64,000 nucleotides of DNA from Amycolatopsis xylanica (GCF_900107045.1 NZ_FNON01000004.1:1-64000); one strand, 5' to 3'. Shown: positions 1 through 8,143, numbered from the stretch's first letter. Notes: generated by a model from the letters alone, not told the origin. Numbers and translations are program-made.

Positions 1-179
1 AGCTCCGCGATCTGCTGCAGGGTCGCGTTCACGTCGGAGGTCAGCGTGGTCGTCATCGACTGCACCGAAATCGGGTGCTCACTGCCCACGCCGACGGAGC
101 CCACCTGCAGCTGGCGGGTCTTGCGTCGATCGGACAGGACAGGAGGTGGCAGGGCCGGCATTCCCAGTGCGACAGTCAT
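1..179 (-). CDS. ispG: 4-hydroxy-3-methylbut-2-enyl diphosphate synthase, N-terminal part (cut by window edge)
   Basis: The first ~59 codons of an IspG (GcpE) protein are present; the rest lies left of the window. IspG is the iron-sulfur enzyme that converts methylerythritol cyclodiphosphate to HMBPP in the MEP pathway. The visible N-terminus has the family pattern: a Pro-rich start, RRKTRQLQVGSVGVG, then the SVQSMTTT segment and TSDVNATLQQIAEL. The ATG (179-177) overlaps the dxs stop as ATGA, so the two genes are probably translationally coupled and share one transcript. The family call is firm although the catalytic cysteines are outside the window. Confidence 0.93.
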   Translation of the reverse strand, partial: MTVALGMPALPPPVLSDRRKTRQLQVGSVGVGSEHPISVQSMTTTLTSDVNATLQQIAE

Positions 180-2086
180 TGGACGGTCTCCTTCATCACC
201 AGCGGCCGGTCACCGTCGAGCCACGTGTCCGATGTGGACATCCGCTCGATGATCGTGCGCGCTGTTTCCTGCGCGGTCAGACCACAGGCCGCGAGCACCT
301 CCGCGCGGGTGCCATGGTCGAGGAACCGTTGCGGCACGCCGAAGTCGAACACCGGCGTCGCCACGCCCGCGTCGCGGAGCGCCTGCGCGAGCCAGGACGA
401 GAAGCCGCCGTGGCGCAGCCCGTCCTCGATCGTCACCACGGCCCGGCGCCCCTCGGCCAGCTCGATCAGCGCCGGGTTCACCGGCTTGATCCATCCGGGA
501 TCCACCACGAGCGCCCCGATCCCTTGCAGGACAAGGCGATCGGCGACGTCCATGGCCAGCCCCGCGAACGAGCCCACCGCCACGATCAGGACATCCTCGG
601 CACCTTCGCGCCTGAGCACGTCCAGCCCGCCGCGCTGCTCGATCGCGGTGATGTCGGCGCCGACCTCGCCTTTCGGGAAGCGGACCAGCGTGGGGCCGTC
701 GTCCACCTCGACCGCCTCGCGGAGCCTCGCACGCAGCGTCGCCGCGTCACGCGGTGCGGCGATCCGCAGTCCCGGGACCAGGCCGAACAGCGCCAGATCC
801 CACATTCCGTTGTGTGAAGCACCGTCGTCTCCGGTGATCCCGGCACGGTCCAGCACGAAGGTGACCGCGCACTTGTGCAACGCGACGTCCATCAGCACCT
901 GGTCGAACGCCCGGTTCAGGAAGGTGGAGTAGACGGCGACGACCGGGTGCGTCCCGGCCAGCGCGAGCCCGGCCGCCGAGGTGACCGCGTGCTGCTCGGC
1001 GATCCCGACGTCGAACACCCGCTCGGGGAACGCCTTCGCGAACGCGGCGAGCCCGGTGGGTTCGAGCATGGCGGCGGTGACCCCGACGACGTCGTCACGT
1101 TCGCCCGCGATGTCCACGAGCTCCGCACCGAACACTGAGGTCCACGACCGCCCCGACGGCTTGACCGGCCGCCCGGTCGCCGGATCGATCACCCGCACCG
1201 CGTGGAACTGATCCGCCTCGTCGTTTTCCGCGGGCGCGTAGCCGTTTCCCTTGCGGGTCAGGCAATGCACCAGCACCGGTCCGCCGAAGGCCACCGCACG
1301 GCGCAGCGCGTGCTCGACCGCCTCGACATCGTGGCCGTCGACCGGCCCGAGGTACTTCAGCCCGAGGTCCTCGAACATCCCCTGCGGTGCGACGAGATCT
1401 TTCACGCCCTTCTTGATCCCGTGCAGCGTCCCGTACACCAGCGGAGCCGGCGCCAGCACTCGCTTCACCCAATCCAGGAAGCGTTCGTAACCACGTGTGG
1501 TCCGCAGTGTGGCCAGATGATCGGCGATTCCACCGACCGTGGGCGCGTACGACCGGCCGTTGTCATTGACCACGATGACCAGCGGGCGGTCCTGGGCCGC
1601 GGCGATGTTGTTCAGCGCCTCCCAAGCCATGCCGCCGGTCAGCGCGCCGTCGCCGATCACGGCCACCACCGCCCGATCCTCGACGCCACGCAGTTGGTAG
1701 CCCTTCGCCAGTCCGTCCGCATAGGACAGCACAGTGGAGGCATGCGAATTCTCGATGACGTCGTGCGGTGACTCGGCTTGCGATGGGTAGCCCGACAGGC
1801 CGCCCTTCTGCCGCATACCGGCGAACCGGTCCCGGCGGCCGGTCAGCATCTTGTGCACGTAGGCCTGGTGCCCGGTGTCCCACAGAATGCGGTCGCGTGG
1901 AGACGAAAAGACCCGGTGCAGCGCCAGCGTCAACTCCACGGTGCCCAGGTTGGGCCCCAGGTGCCCGCCGGTCCGCGCCACCCGGTCGATCAGGAAGCGC
2001 CTTATCTCGGCGGCCAGGCTCCGCAGCTGTTCCGCCGACAGATCCGCGAGATCACTCGGATCGTCGATCGTGTCGAGTAATGCCAT
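176..2086 (-). CDS. dxs: 1-deoxy-D-xylulose-5-phosphate synthase
   Basis: A thiamine-diphosphate transketolase-type enzyme that condenses pyruvate and glyceraldehyde-3-phosphate, the first step of the MEP pathway. The protein is 636 aa, normal for DXS. Seen in order: the GHQAYVHKMLTGR segment near residue 72, the TPP-binding GDGALTGGMAWEALNN motif near residue 150, the central pyrimidine domain with DVGIAEQHAVTSAAG, and the C-terminal transketolase domain. The open frame extends 32 codons further upstream, but that part lies inside the preceding prenyl synthase gene; MALLDTIDDPSDL at 2086 is the family-like start and lies 5 bp after that gene's stop. It is the third gene of the ispH-GGPPS-dxs-ispG operon. 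Confidence 0.96.
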   Translation of the reverse strand: MALLDTIDDPSDLADLSAEQLRSLAAEIRRFLIDRVARTGGHLGPNLGTVELTLALHRVFSSPRDRILWDTGHQAYVHKMLTGRRDRFAGMRQKGGLSGYPSQAESPHDVIENSHASTVLSYADGLAKGYQLRGVEDRAVVAVIGDGALTGGMAWEALNNIAAAQDRPLVIVVNDNGRSYAPTVGGIADHLATLRTTRGYERFLDWVKRVLAPAPLVYGTLHGIKKGVKDLVAPQGMFEDLGLKYLGPVDGHDVEAVEHALRRAVAFGGPVLVHCLTRKGNGYAPAENDEADQFHAVRVIDPATGRPVKPSGRSWTSVFGAELVDIAGERDDVVGVTAAMLEPTGLAAFAKAFPERVFDVGIAEQHAVTSAAGLALAGTHPVVAVYSTFLNRAFDQVLMDVALHKCAVTFVLDRAGITGDDGASHNGMWDLALFGLVPGLRIAAPRDAATLRARLREAVEVDDGPTLVRFPKGEVGADITAIEQRGGLDVLRREGAEDVLIVAVGSFAGLAMDVADRLVLQGIGALVVDPGWIKPVNPALIELAEGRRAVVTIEDGLRHGGFSSWLAQALRDAGVATPVFDFGVPQRFLDHGTRAEVLAACGLTAQETARTIIERMSTSDTWLDGDRPLVMKETVQ

Positions 2087-2091
2087 CGCGT

Positions 2092-3147
2092 TCACCGGTC
2101 CCGGTAGGCGATCTCGTAGGTCATCGCGGTCAGCTCGTCCCGCCACTCCCGCGCGATCGGAGCGTCCGCGATCGCCCGGCAACTCTGCGCGACCAACGCC
2201 GTGATCCGGTCTTCGACGGCCGCACGCACGCCACTGGAGATCAGCGCCTCACGCAGCTTCACCGCGTCCGGCACCGCACCGAGCACCAGCTCGCGCACCT
2301 GGTCGTCGCGCTGCATCGCCAGCGCCAGCAGCAAGGTCATCTTGTGCTGGTCGAAGTCGAGCCCCGCGGGCTTGCCGGTGACCTCGGCGTCGCCGAACGC
2401 GTCGATGAGGTCGTCCCGCAACTGGAAGGCCTCGCCGAGCGCGGTGCCGTACACCTCGAAGACACCGGCGAGCTCCGGCCTGCCCGCGATGCTGGCTCCG
2501 ACCACCAGCGGCCGGTGGATGGTGTAGCCACCGGACTTGGCGATCGCGATCTGGCGCGACAGCTGCGGGTCGACGGAGAACTCGGCCGCGGCGCCGATGT
2601 CGAGGTACTGGCCGACGATCAGCTCCGCGCGCAGCTCGTTCCACACGGCGTTCGCCGCCGGGGTGTTCGCCATGAACTGATCGGAATAGATCAATGCGAG
2701 ATCACCGGCGAGGATCGCGACGCTCTCGCCGAACCGGCGCGCCTCGCCCTGCCAGCGCCGGTCCGAGTGCAGCTCCGAATGGTGCGCGTGCACGGTCGGC
2801 ATGCCGCGCCGTTGCGGCGAGGCGTCCATCACGTCGTCGTGAATCAGCGCGCAGGCGTGCAACAGCTCGAGCGCGATGGCCGCGTGCACGACGCGGCGGT
2901 CGTCAGGATCGCCGCCTGCCGCGAGGAATCCGCTCACGCAGAAGGCGGGGCGGATACGCTTTCCTCCTGCCTCGACGAGAGTGGTGACGGCCTCGATCGG
3001 GACCACCGCGCGCGGGTTCAGCTCGGCCCATTTGAGGCGCTCGGCGGCGAGGAAGTCACTCATCTGCCGCTCCACCAGGTCCAGCAACCGGCGGCTGGTA
3101 TGGCGGATCGCCGCAACGGCGTCGGGTGCTGAGACGTCCGTGGTCAT
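2092..3147 (-). CDS. Polyprenyl diphosphate synthase, probably geranylgeranyl diphosphate synthase
   Basis: A trans-isoprenyl diphosphate synthase of 351 aa that elongates allylic diphosphates with IPP. Both aspartate-rich motifs are present: DDVMD at residues 104-108 and DDLID in LRDDLIDAFGD. The GGKRIRPAF motif is near residue 61. The residues 4 and 5 positions before the first Asp motif are small (Ala, Cys) rather than aromatic, which fits a product of C20 or longer; this is an inference from known chain-length rules. The ATG at 3147 is preferred over an upstream extension that overlaps ispH. Stop and start of ispH and this gene are 1 bp apart, and dxs starts 5 bp after this gene. Its place among three MEP genes suggests it supplies GGPP to a terpenoid pathway. 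Confidence 0.9.
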   Translation of the reverse strand: MTTDVSAPDAVAAIRHTSRRLLDLVERQMSDFLAAERLKWAELNPRAVVPIEAVTTLVEAGGKRIRPAFCVSGFLAAGGDPDDRRVVHAAIALELLHACALIHDDVMDASPQRRGMPTVHAHHSELHSDRRWQGEARRFGESVAILAGDLALIYSDQFMANTPAANAVWNELRAELIVGQYLDIGAAAEFSVDPQLSRQIAIAKSGGYTIHRPLVVGASIAGRPELAGVFEVYGTALGEAFQLRDDLIDAFGDAEVTGKPAGLDFDQHKMTLLLALAMQRDDQVRELVLGAVPDAVKLREALISSGVRAAVEDRITALVAQSCRAIADAPIAREWRDELTAMTYEIAYRDR

Positions 3148-3148
3148 G

Positions 3149-4129
3149 TCATCCTCCCAACTGGTCTGCGCCGTGCCCGCCGCGCTTCGCGCCGGCGAGC
3201 TGTGGCATGGAGAACACGACGTCCTCCTTCGAGGTGGACTCGATCTCCAAGTCCGCAAATCCGTGTTCGACGAGCCGGTCGAGCAGCTGTTCCACCAGTA
3301 CCTCGGGAACACTCGCGCCCGAACTGACGCCGATCGTTTCGGCACCGGTCAGCCATGACTCGTCCAAATAGGACACATCGGGTAGCAGGTGCGCCGCGGT
3401 GCCCGCGTCGCGGGCGACGTCGACCATGCGCTGTGAGTTGCTCGAGTTCTCCGAGCCGACGACGATCACCAGATCCGCTTTCCCGGCAAGGGACTTGATC
3501 CCGTTCTGCCTGTTCTGGCTGGCGTAGCAGATGGTGTCGCTCGCGGGGACCGCGAGATCCGTGAAGCGGTCGCGAAGACGGTCGACGATACCGGCCGTCT
3601 CGTCCACCGACAGCGTGGTCTGCGTCAGATAAGCGACCGGCAGGTCGTCGTCGATTTCCAGCCGGTCCACGTCTTCCACGGTCTCGACCACGATCGTCTT
3701 CTCCGGAGCCTCGCCACGGGTTCCTTCGGTCTCCTCGTGATCGTTGTGCCCGATCAGGAGCAACGTGCGATCGTCGCGCACGACGCGGCGGGCCGCTTGG
3801 TGAACCTTGGCCACCAGCGGGCAGGTCGCGTCGATGACGTCGAGGCGCCGGGCATCCGCGTTCGCCCGCACAGCAGGGGAAACACCGTGCGCGGAGAACA
3901 CGCACACGGCACCCTCCGGCACCTCGTCCTCGGAGTCGACGAAGTGCGCGCCCTTACGCCGCAACATGTTCACGACATGGTGGTTGTGGACGATCTCCTT
4001 GCGCACATAGACCGGCGCCCCGTGGACCGCCAGCGCACGCTCGACCATCGCGATGGCCCGATCGACACCGGCGCAGAACCCGCGAGGCTCGGCGAGTAGC
4101 ACCTTTTTCCTTGGCAGGTTGAAATCCAT
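3149..4129 (-). CDS. ispH: 4-hydroxy-3-methylbut-2-enyl diphosphate reductase (LytB)
   Basis: The last MEP enzyme, a [4Fe-4S] protein that reduces HMBPP to IPP and DMAPP. Length 326 aa is typical. The three cluster cysteines sit in EPRGFCAGVDRAI (Cys19), DATCPLVAKVH and TICYASQNRQ. Substrate-binding motifs include HNHHVVN, GHNDHEETEGTRGE and the final SGASVPE. I chose ATG 4129 because GGAG lies just upstream and the sequence before it does not resemble the family; ATG 4144 and an earlier ATG at 4237 are alternatives. It is the promoter-proximal gene of the operon. Confidence 0.95.
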   Translation of the reverse strand: MDFNLPRKKVLLAEPRGFCAGVDRAIAMVERALAVHGAPVYVRKEIVHNHHVVNMLRRKGAHFVDSEDEVPEGAVCVFSAHGVSPAVRANADARRLDVIDATCPLVAKVHQAARRVVRDDRTLLLIGHNDHEETEGTRGEAPEKTIVVETVEDVDRLEIDDDLPVAYLTQTTLSVDETAGIVDRLRDRFTDLAVPASDTICYASQNRQNGIKSLAGKADLVIVVGSENSSNSQRMVDVARDAGTAAHLLPDVSYLDESWLTGAETIGVSSGASVPEVLVEQLLDRLVEHGFADLEIESTSKEDVVFSMPQLAGAKRGGHGADQLGG

Positions 4130-4505
4130 GGCTCCATCCCGCATCGCGAAGGGTGCCGGTCCCGCATTCCACAGGGAACGGGGGACGGCACGCTGATGAG
4201 CTGGGGTTTCGTCCGTGGCCAAGCACCGGAAGATCACCGGTTACTTTTTCCGGGCACGCCGGACGCGCCGAAAGCGTGACACAGGCCAGGGAACACCACC
4301 AAGCGGGAGTGATCCAGGTCACACTTCACCGGGATGCCTATTGTCGTATCGACAACACCAGGAAGGTTCCGGCTAACTGCGAATATGGCCTCGACTTGAC
4401 CGGCAACTTGGGGGAACGATGCACACCCGGCTCGGCAAATGCGCTAACCTCGGCTGGGGCGGAAGGGGGATCGGCATGGAATGACGACGCGGCGCAGGTT
4501 ATCCA
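4130..4505. other. Intergenic region between ispH and the 4506 gene
   Basis: A 376-bp divergent spacer upstream of ispH (minus) and of the accessory gene at 4506 (plus). No convincing coding frame is seen. It holds a CRP/GlxR-like dyad at 4308-4323 and a small dyad GTCGTATCGAC near 4343. The base composition falls towards its right half, where AT-rich stretches appear just before and inside the next gene. Confidence 0.6.
4308..4323. promoter_or_regulatory. CRP/GlxR-type operator candidate
   Basis: AGTGATCCAGGTCACA matches the classic TGTGA-N6-TCACA dyad of CRP-family regulators at all but the first base. It lies about 180 bp upstream of the ispH start. Actinobacterial CRP/GlxR proteins use this site type. 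Whether it acts on ispH or on the 4506 gene is unknown. Confidence 0.45.
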
Positions 4506-5204
4506 ATGCGCACACAGTATGACGAGCTTCTCTTTGCTCTTCCGCACTTTCCTGGGGGAAAGTTGACTATCCGTATATGTGAAACACGTTGTTTCCAAAA
4601 TATTGAGACGAAGCACTCCGCCGTCTCCGACGGAGTACGCATCTGCGCTTCATGCCGCACCGCACTGCTGCGCGACCTGACCAGACTGCCTCACCTGCAC
4701 CGAGCCTGCGAACACGAGCTCACCCCCCGTGCCAATCCCACGGCCGAGCGCGTACGCCGCACCCGGCGCCGGAACATGCCGCTCAATGAAGCCGCCGTCG
4801 ACGCACGTTCGGACATCGTGCGCACGCTCGCATCCTGGTCGGGCCTCGTGGCCGAGCAGCACCAGATCGGCACGCCACCCGACCGCCGCGCCGATATGCT
4901 CGCGGAATTCCTGATCCGGCACATCGATTGGCTGAGCGCACATCCGGCAGTCGCCGAATTCGCGGAGGAAATCAGCGCGGTCACCCAATCCGCACACCAG
5001 GTGGCGTACCCCGGCACCAACCCCGCCGTGAAAATCGGGCCCTGCCCGCACGACGATTGCGACAGCACGGTCCACGCATTCCTCAACCACGAGGATGACC
5101 TTCGCCCGGCCCACGTCGCATGCGATGCCGGCCACGCTTCACCACCCCATCAATGGCTCAAGCTACGCCGCCGCATGGCGGCTTTCGCGAAGCATGAGAG
5201 CTGA
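4506..5204 (+). CDS. Hypothetical protein with Cys-pair N-terminus
   Basis: A 232-aa protein of unknown function. It has a cysteine-pair segment RICASCRTALLRDL near residue 48 that looks like half of a zinc ribbon, an Arg-rich linker, a helical middle and a second Cys/His-rich patch near the C-terminus (CPHDDCDSTVHAFLNH, then CDAGHASPPHQW). The start is uncertain: ATG 4506 has only a weak ribosome site, and TTG 4563 follows a GGGGGA stretch. Its stop overlaps the next ATG (TGATG), so the two form a unit. The pattern (Cys-rich protein plus a tiny helix-turn-helix protein) recurs in actinomycete accessory DNA, from general knowledge. No function is claimed. Confidence 0.65.
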   Translation: MRTQYDELLFALPHFPGGKLTIRICETRCFQNIETKHSAVSDGVRICASCRTALLRDLTRLPHLHRACEHELTPRANPTAERVRRTRRRNMPLNEAAVDARSDIVRTLASWSGLVAEQHQIGTPPDRRADMLAEFLIRHIDWLSAHPAVAEFAEEISAVTQSAHQVAYPGTNPAVKIGPCPHDDCDSTVHAFLNHEDDLRPAHVACDAGHASPPHQWLKLRRRMAAFAKHES

Positions 5205-5392
5205 TGGGCGCAGCACGTCAAACCGTGCCCACTCAGCTAGCCGCATTGGCGGCCGGCGTTTCGGAAGCAACCATCCGGAAATGGGCGAGCAGGGGGAAAC
5301 TAACCCGGTACGGCAGCCCCGGAAAAGCCGAGTACGACCTCGCTGAATTGACCGCATTGATCGAGGGCGACGCGCGTCATCAGCACGGCTGA
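5204..5392 (+). CDS. Small helix-turn-helix DNA-binding protein
   Basis: A 62-aa protein that is almost only a MerR/excisionase-like helix-turn-helix: PTQLAALAAGVSEATIRKW, then a wing-like RGKLTRYGSPGKAEYDL and a short helix. The ATG overlaps the previous stop by one base, so translation is probably coupled. It may act with its partner protein at 4506 as a DNA-binding unit. Role unknown. Confidence 0.7.
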   Translation: MGAARQTVPTQLAALAAGVSEATIRKWASRGKLTRYGSPGKAEYDLAELTALIEGDARHQHG

Positions 5393-5562
5393 CAAGGCGG
5401 CTCACGGCATTTCCGGACAGCCAAGCACTCAGAACGGTTCTGTGACACGGCGCACCAGCTCGCGACGCGTGGCATGTCAACCCGGCCCTGCCGACTGGGG
5501 TCGTGAGTGGCGTGGCCGGTTATTTGAGGGGAAAGCGAAACATGGCGTGTCGCGGGGTAGCT

Positions 5563-5649
5563 GGGTGAGGGCCTCCCTCACCCGAATATCTGGGTGAGGG
5601 AGGCCCTGACTGCCCGGATTGGGTGAGGGAGGCCCTCACCCAATCCGGG
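5563..5649. repeat. Three TGAGGG/CCCTCA palindromes
   Basis: Three short palindromes in a row: 5563-5583 (core GTGAGGGCCTCCCTCAC), 5592-5610 (imperfect second arm) and 5613-5649 (a longer stem including the flanking CCCGGATT). The same core occurs six more times at 57574-57752. They can form stable hairpins without a T-run. Confidence 0.8.
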
Positions 5650-5681
5650 CTACGCGGGTAGTCGGGCGAGCTTGCCGAGTG

Positions 5682-5735
5682 GGGGGTCGTGAGTGTTTTC
5701 GCCGGTTAGAACCGGCCGGAACACTCACGACCCCC
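5682..5735. repeat. GTCGTGAGTG long palindrome, copy 1
   Basis: A 54-bp palindrome: GGGGGTCGTGAGTGTT at the left, GCCGGTT-aga-ACCGGC at the centre and the inverse AACACTCACGACCCCC at the right. It is one of six members of this family in the window (see also 10148, 22717, 46525, 48423, 57492). Confidence 0.85.
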
Positions 5736-5874
5736 ATGTCCAAGCCGAGCCCACGATCACGCCACCTTTGCGCTTCCCCTCAATAGAACCGGCCACGCCA
5801 CTCACGACCCCTCAGGCGCTGCGGCCGGTCGTGACAATGCGAAAACCGGTCTGTGGAAAGGAAGCCGGGGAGGC

Positions 5875-6057
5875 TCAGTGCGGGCCGCCGCCCATCGACG
5901 AGTTGTCGTAAGTGCCGGGTCCGGAGCGGTAGGGGTAGAGACCCCGCTTCCTGCCACGCCGGACTCGGCGGCCCAGCAGCATCCCGATGGTGAGAAGAAT
6001 CAGGATGACCAGGAGCGCTCCGCCGCCGAGGAGTACCAGCGCCGTTCCCATCGTCAT
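5875..6057 (-). CDS. Small single-pass membrane protein
   Basis: A 60-aa protein with one strongly hydrophobic segment (LVLLGGGALLVILILLTIG, about residues 7-25), then a basic RRVRRGRKRG patch that would stay in the cytoplasm, and a Gly/Ser/Tyr-rich tail. ATG at 6057 and ATG at 6051 are both possible. No homologous function is recognised; the transmembrane-plus-basic layout supports it as a real gene. Confidence 0.55.
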   Translation of the reverse strand: MTMGTALVLLGGGALLVILILLTIGMLLGRRVRRGRKRGLYPYRSGPGTYDNSSMGGGPH

Positions 6058-6163
6058 CAGGCGAGTTTAGGCGCCGCGACCAGGTGCTCCGACCCGGTGC
6101 CCGCGGCTTCCGGCTGACTCGTCAAGGCGATCACACCCCCTGGCCTGCGCAAGGTCCAGCTAC

Positions 6164-7408
6164 TCAAGTAGGCAGACCCGGACCGCTTGGGGCACATACC
6201 TTCTCTTGATCTTCTTCGGCTCGGCGGCGTCGGTATTCCGCTGCCCTGGCCTGGTAGTTCTGGTGTTCCCGCGCGTGGTCCGGGGGAAGGTGCGGCGCGT
6301 CGGGGGAGGTCGTGGCGAAGAACCGCCTGAGCGCGGTGTTCGAGTTCACGGCGAGTTCCCCGGAGCGCGGGAACATCGCTGCTTCGTAGCGCGCGACCGC
6401 GTCGTCGAGACTGCTCTCCTTTTTGATGGCGTGCGCGAGTTCCGCGCCGTCGAGCAACGCGAGGTTCGTGCCGTGGCCGCCGAAGGGCGCCATCAGATGG
6501 GCGGCGTCGCCGATCAGGGTGACGCCGGGGGCGTGGTCCCAGGTCAGCGGAGCGGGCAGGGCCCAGAAGCCGCGTTGCACGTAGTCGCTGTCGTTGTCGG
6601 TGATCAGTGGGCGCATGACGGTGGACCATTCGCTGAACTCACGCACCAGGTGGGATCGGACCGCGTCGCGGTCGGTGACGTCCACGCGTGCCGTGACATG
6701 CCAGTCCAGTTCGGCGCGGAAGGCCACGTAGCCGCGGACCACGCCGTTGCTGTTGCGCTGGACGATCACCGCGCGGCCGTTGCCGTCGGTGGAGAACATG
6801 TGGCCGTCTCCGACGATCGCGGCGACTTCCGGGTGCCGGGTGTCCACGTCGTCGAATCGGGCATCGAGGAAGTGGACACCGAGGTACTGCGGCCGCGCGT
6901 CGGTGAGCAGGGGCCGGACCTTCGACCAGGCGCCGTCGGCGCCGATGACGAGATCGGCTTCCGCGCTGGCGCCGCCCGCGAACTCCAGCCGGTGCGCCCC
7001 GCCCCCGAGCGGGGTGAGGTGGACGAGTTTGTGCCCCCAGCGGACCGTGCCGGGCTTGAGGTGCTCGTAGAGCATGGTGCGCAGCTGGCCGCGGTCGATC
7101 TCGGGAGCCGCCTCGTCGCCCTCGGCGGGTGTGAATTCGGCGAGGACGGTGCCGTGATGATCCCGGCGGGTCTTGGCCTGGCCCTCGACGCGCGCCAACG
7201 CGCGGAAGGCGGCCATCAGCCCGGCGTCCTCCAACGCGATCTGACCGGCGTCCGCGTGGAGGTCGAGCGTTCCTCCCGGATCACGGGAGTCCACGGTGGC
7301 GTCCGCGTCGAACACCACCGGCTGGATGCCGTGTCCCTGGAGGACACGGGCGCACATCAAGCCTGCGGGTCCGCCGCCGACGATGGCGATGCGGGATGGG
7401 GTCGTCAT
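6164..7408 (-). CDS. FAD-dependent monooxygenase, TetX-like
   Basis: A 414-aa class A flavoprotein hydroxylase. Seen: the N-terminal FAD dinucleotide fold IAIVGGGPAGLMCARVL, an R in GQLRTMLYEHL, the DG motif DLVIGADGAWSKVRPLL, and the C-terminal GD motif LIGDAAHLMAPFGGHGTN with the NLALLDGAELA helix. This arrangement is that of the TetX branch, which includes tetracycline-inactivating enzymes but also many hydroxylases of unknown substrate; resistance cannot be claimed from sequence. It is divergent from a TetR repressor across a strong dyad at 7470-7515, so it is probably an inducible detoxifying enzyme. Confidence 0.88.
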   Translation of the reverse strand: MTTPSRIAIVGGGPAGLMCARVLQGHGIQPVVFDADATVDSRDPGGTLDLHADAGQIALEDAGLMAAFRALARVEGQAKTRRDHHGTVLAEFTPAEGDEAAPEIDRGQLRTMLYEHLKPGTVRWGHKLVHLTPLGGGAHRLEFAGGASAEADLVIGADGAWSKVRPLLTDARPQYLGVHFLDARFDDVDTRHPEVAAIVGDGHMFSTDGNGRAVIVQRNSNGVVRGYVAFRAELDWHVTARVDVTDRDAVRSHLVREFSEWSTVMRPLITDNDSDYVQRGFWALPAPLTWDHAPGVTLIGDAAHLMAPFGGHGTNLALLDGAELAHAIKKESSLDDAVARYEAAMFPRSGELAVNSNTALRRFFATTSPDAPHLPPDHAREHQNYQARAAEYRRRRAEEDQEKVCAPSGPGLPT

Positions 7409-7469
7409 GAGGATGAATCCTTTCCGCGTCTGGTGTCGGGCCGAGCAGCCCGACCTTCACCACGGTAGG

Positions 7470-7515
7470 TGAAACCGATCTAAAAGTCTAACAGTTCTAC
7501 TTTTGGATCGGTTCA
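7470..7515. promoter_or_regulatory. TetR operator/promoter dyad between the monooxygenase and its regulator
   Basis: Two arms form a near-perfect dyad: TGAAACCGATCTAAAAGT (7470-7487) and ACTTTTGGATCGGTTCA (7499-7515), separated by 11 bp. It is centred in the 129-bp divergent spacer, 23 bp upstream of the TetR GTG, and could overlap both promoters. This is the usual place for a TetR autorepression site. Confidence 0.8.
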
Positions 7516-7537
7516 ACACGCGCGCTAAGGTGAGGAC

Positions 7538-8143
7538 GTGACAGAGACAGGACGCCGCGAGCGCAAGAAGGCCGCCACCCGCCAAGCACTGGCGGACGCC
7601 GCGCTGGAGCTGTTCCTGGAGCGCGGCTACGACGCGGTCGGCGTGCGGGAGATCGCCGACACCGCCGACGTCTCGGTGGCCACCCTGTTCAAGCACTTCC
7701 CCGAGGGCAAGGAAGCACTGGTCTTCGACCAGGACACCGATCGCGAGGCCGCGCTCGTCGCCGCTGTCCGCGACCGCCCCAGCGGACAATCCATCCCCCA
7801 GGCGCTGCGCGGGCTGCTCCGGGACGAGCGCTCCCGGCAGGTAGGCACCGACCCGCGCCTCGCTGACTTCCTCCGCCTGATCGACACCACTCCCGCACTG
7901 CGCGAGTACTTTCGCCGCATGTGGCTGCGCCACGAGAACGCACTGTCGGCGGCGATCGCCGCCGACACCGGACTACCCGAGGACGACATCCGCTGCCAGG
8001 CGCTGGCCCACTTCGCCCTCGAATCCGTCGCACTCGTCCGAGGGCGAGACGACGCCGAATCCGCACTCGACCGGATCTTCGCCTTGCTCGACACCGGCTG
8101 GACCGGCACGACGAAGGAATCCGCGAGGCGCGGCAGCACCTGA
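7538..8143 (+). CDS. TetR family transcriptional repressor
   Basis: A 201-aa TetR-type repressor. The N-terminal helix-turn-helix runs from RKKAATRQALADAALELF to VGVREIADTADVSVATLFKHF (about residues 8-50), followed by a helical ligand domain. The GTG start at 7538 has AAGGTGAG upstream. It probably represses itself and the divergent TetX-like gene through the dyad at 7470-7515, with release by the monooxygenase substrate or a related compound (inference). Confidence 0.88.
   Translation: MTETGRRERKKAATRQALADAALELFLERGYDAVGVREIADTADVSVATLFKHFPEGKEALVFDQDTDREAALVAAVRDRPSGQSIPQALRGLLRDERSRQVGTDPRLADFLRLIDTTPALREYFRRMWLRHENALSAAIAADTGLPEDDIRCQALAHFALESVALVRGRDDAESALDRIFALLDTGWTGTTKESARRGST

Larger units (their letters stand above)
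5497..5811. repeat. Nested foldback element with ~41-bp terminal inverted repeats
   Basis: The stretch 5497-5536 and the stretch 5771-5811 are near-perfect inverted copies over about 41 bp, starting GGGGTCGTGAGTGGCGTGG and differing only by a few bases near AATAGAACC. Between them lie three TGAGGG palindromes (5563-5649) and a complete 54-bp palindrome (5682-5735). No transposase frame is present, so it is either a non-autonomous element or nested repeat insertions. It fills the 483-bp gap between the HTH gene and the small membrane protein. Confidence 0.75.

Noticed and set aside
1768..3132. 454-aa open frame on the plus strand
   Set aside because: It is opposite dxs and the prenyl synthase, which have clear motifs. 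Its Arg/Pro/Gly-rich composition is that of a GC-rich shadow.
4129..4237. Longer IspH N-terminus from ATG 4237
   Set aside because: The added 36 residues do not resemble the family, and a better ribosome site precedes ATG 4129.
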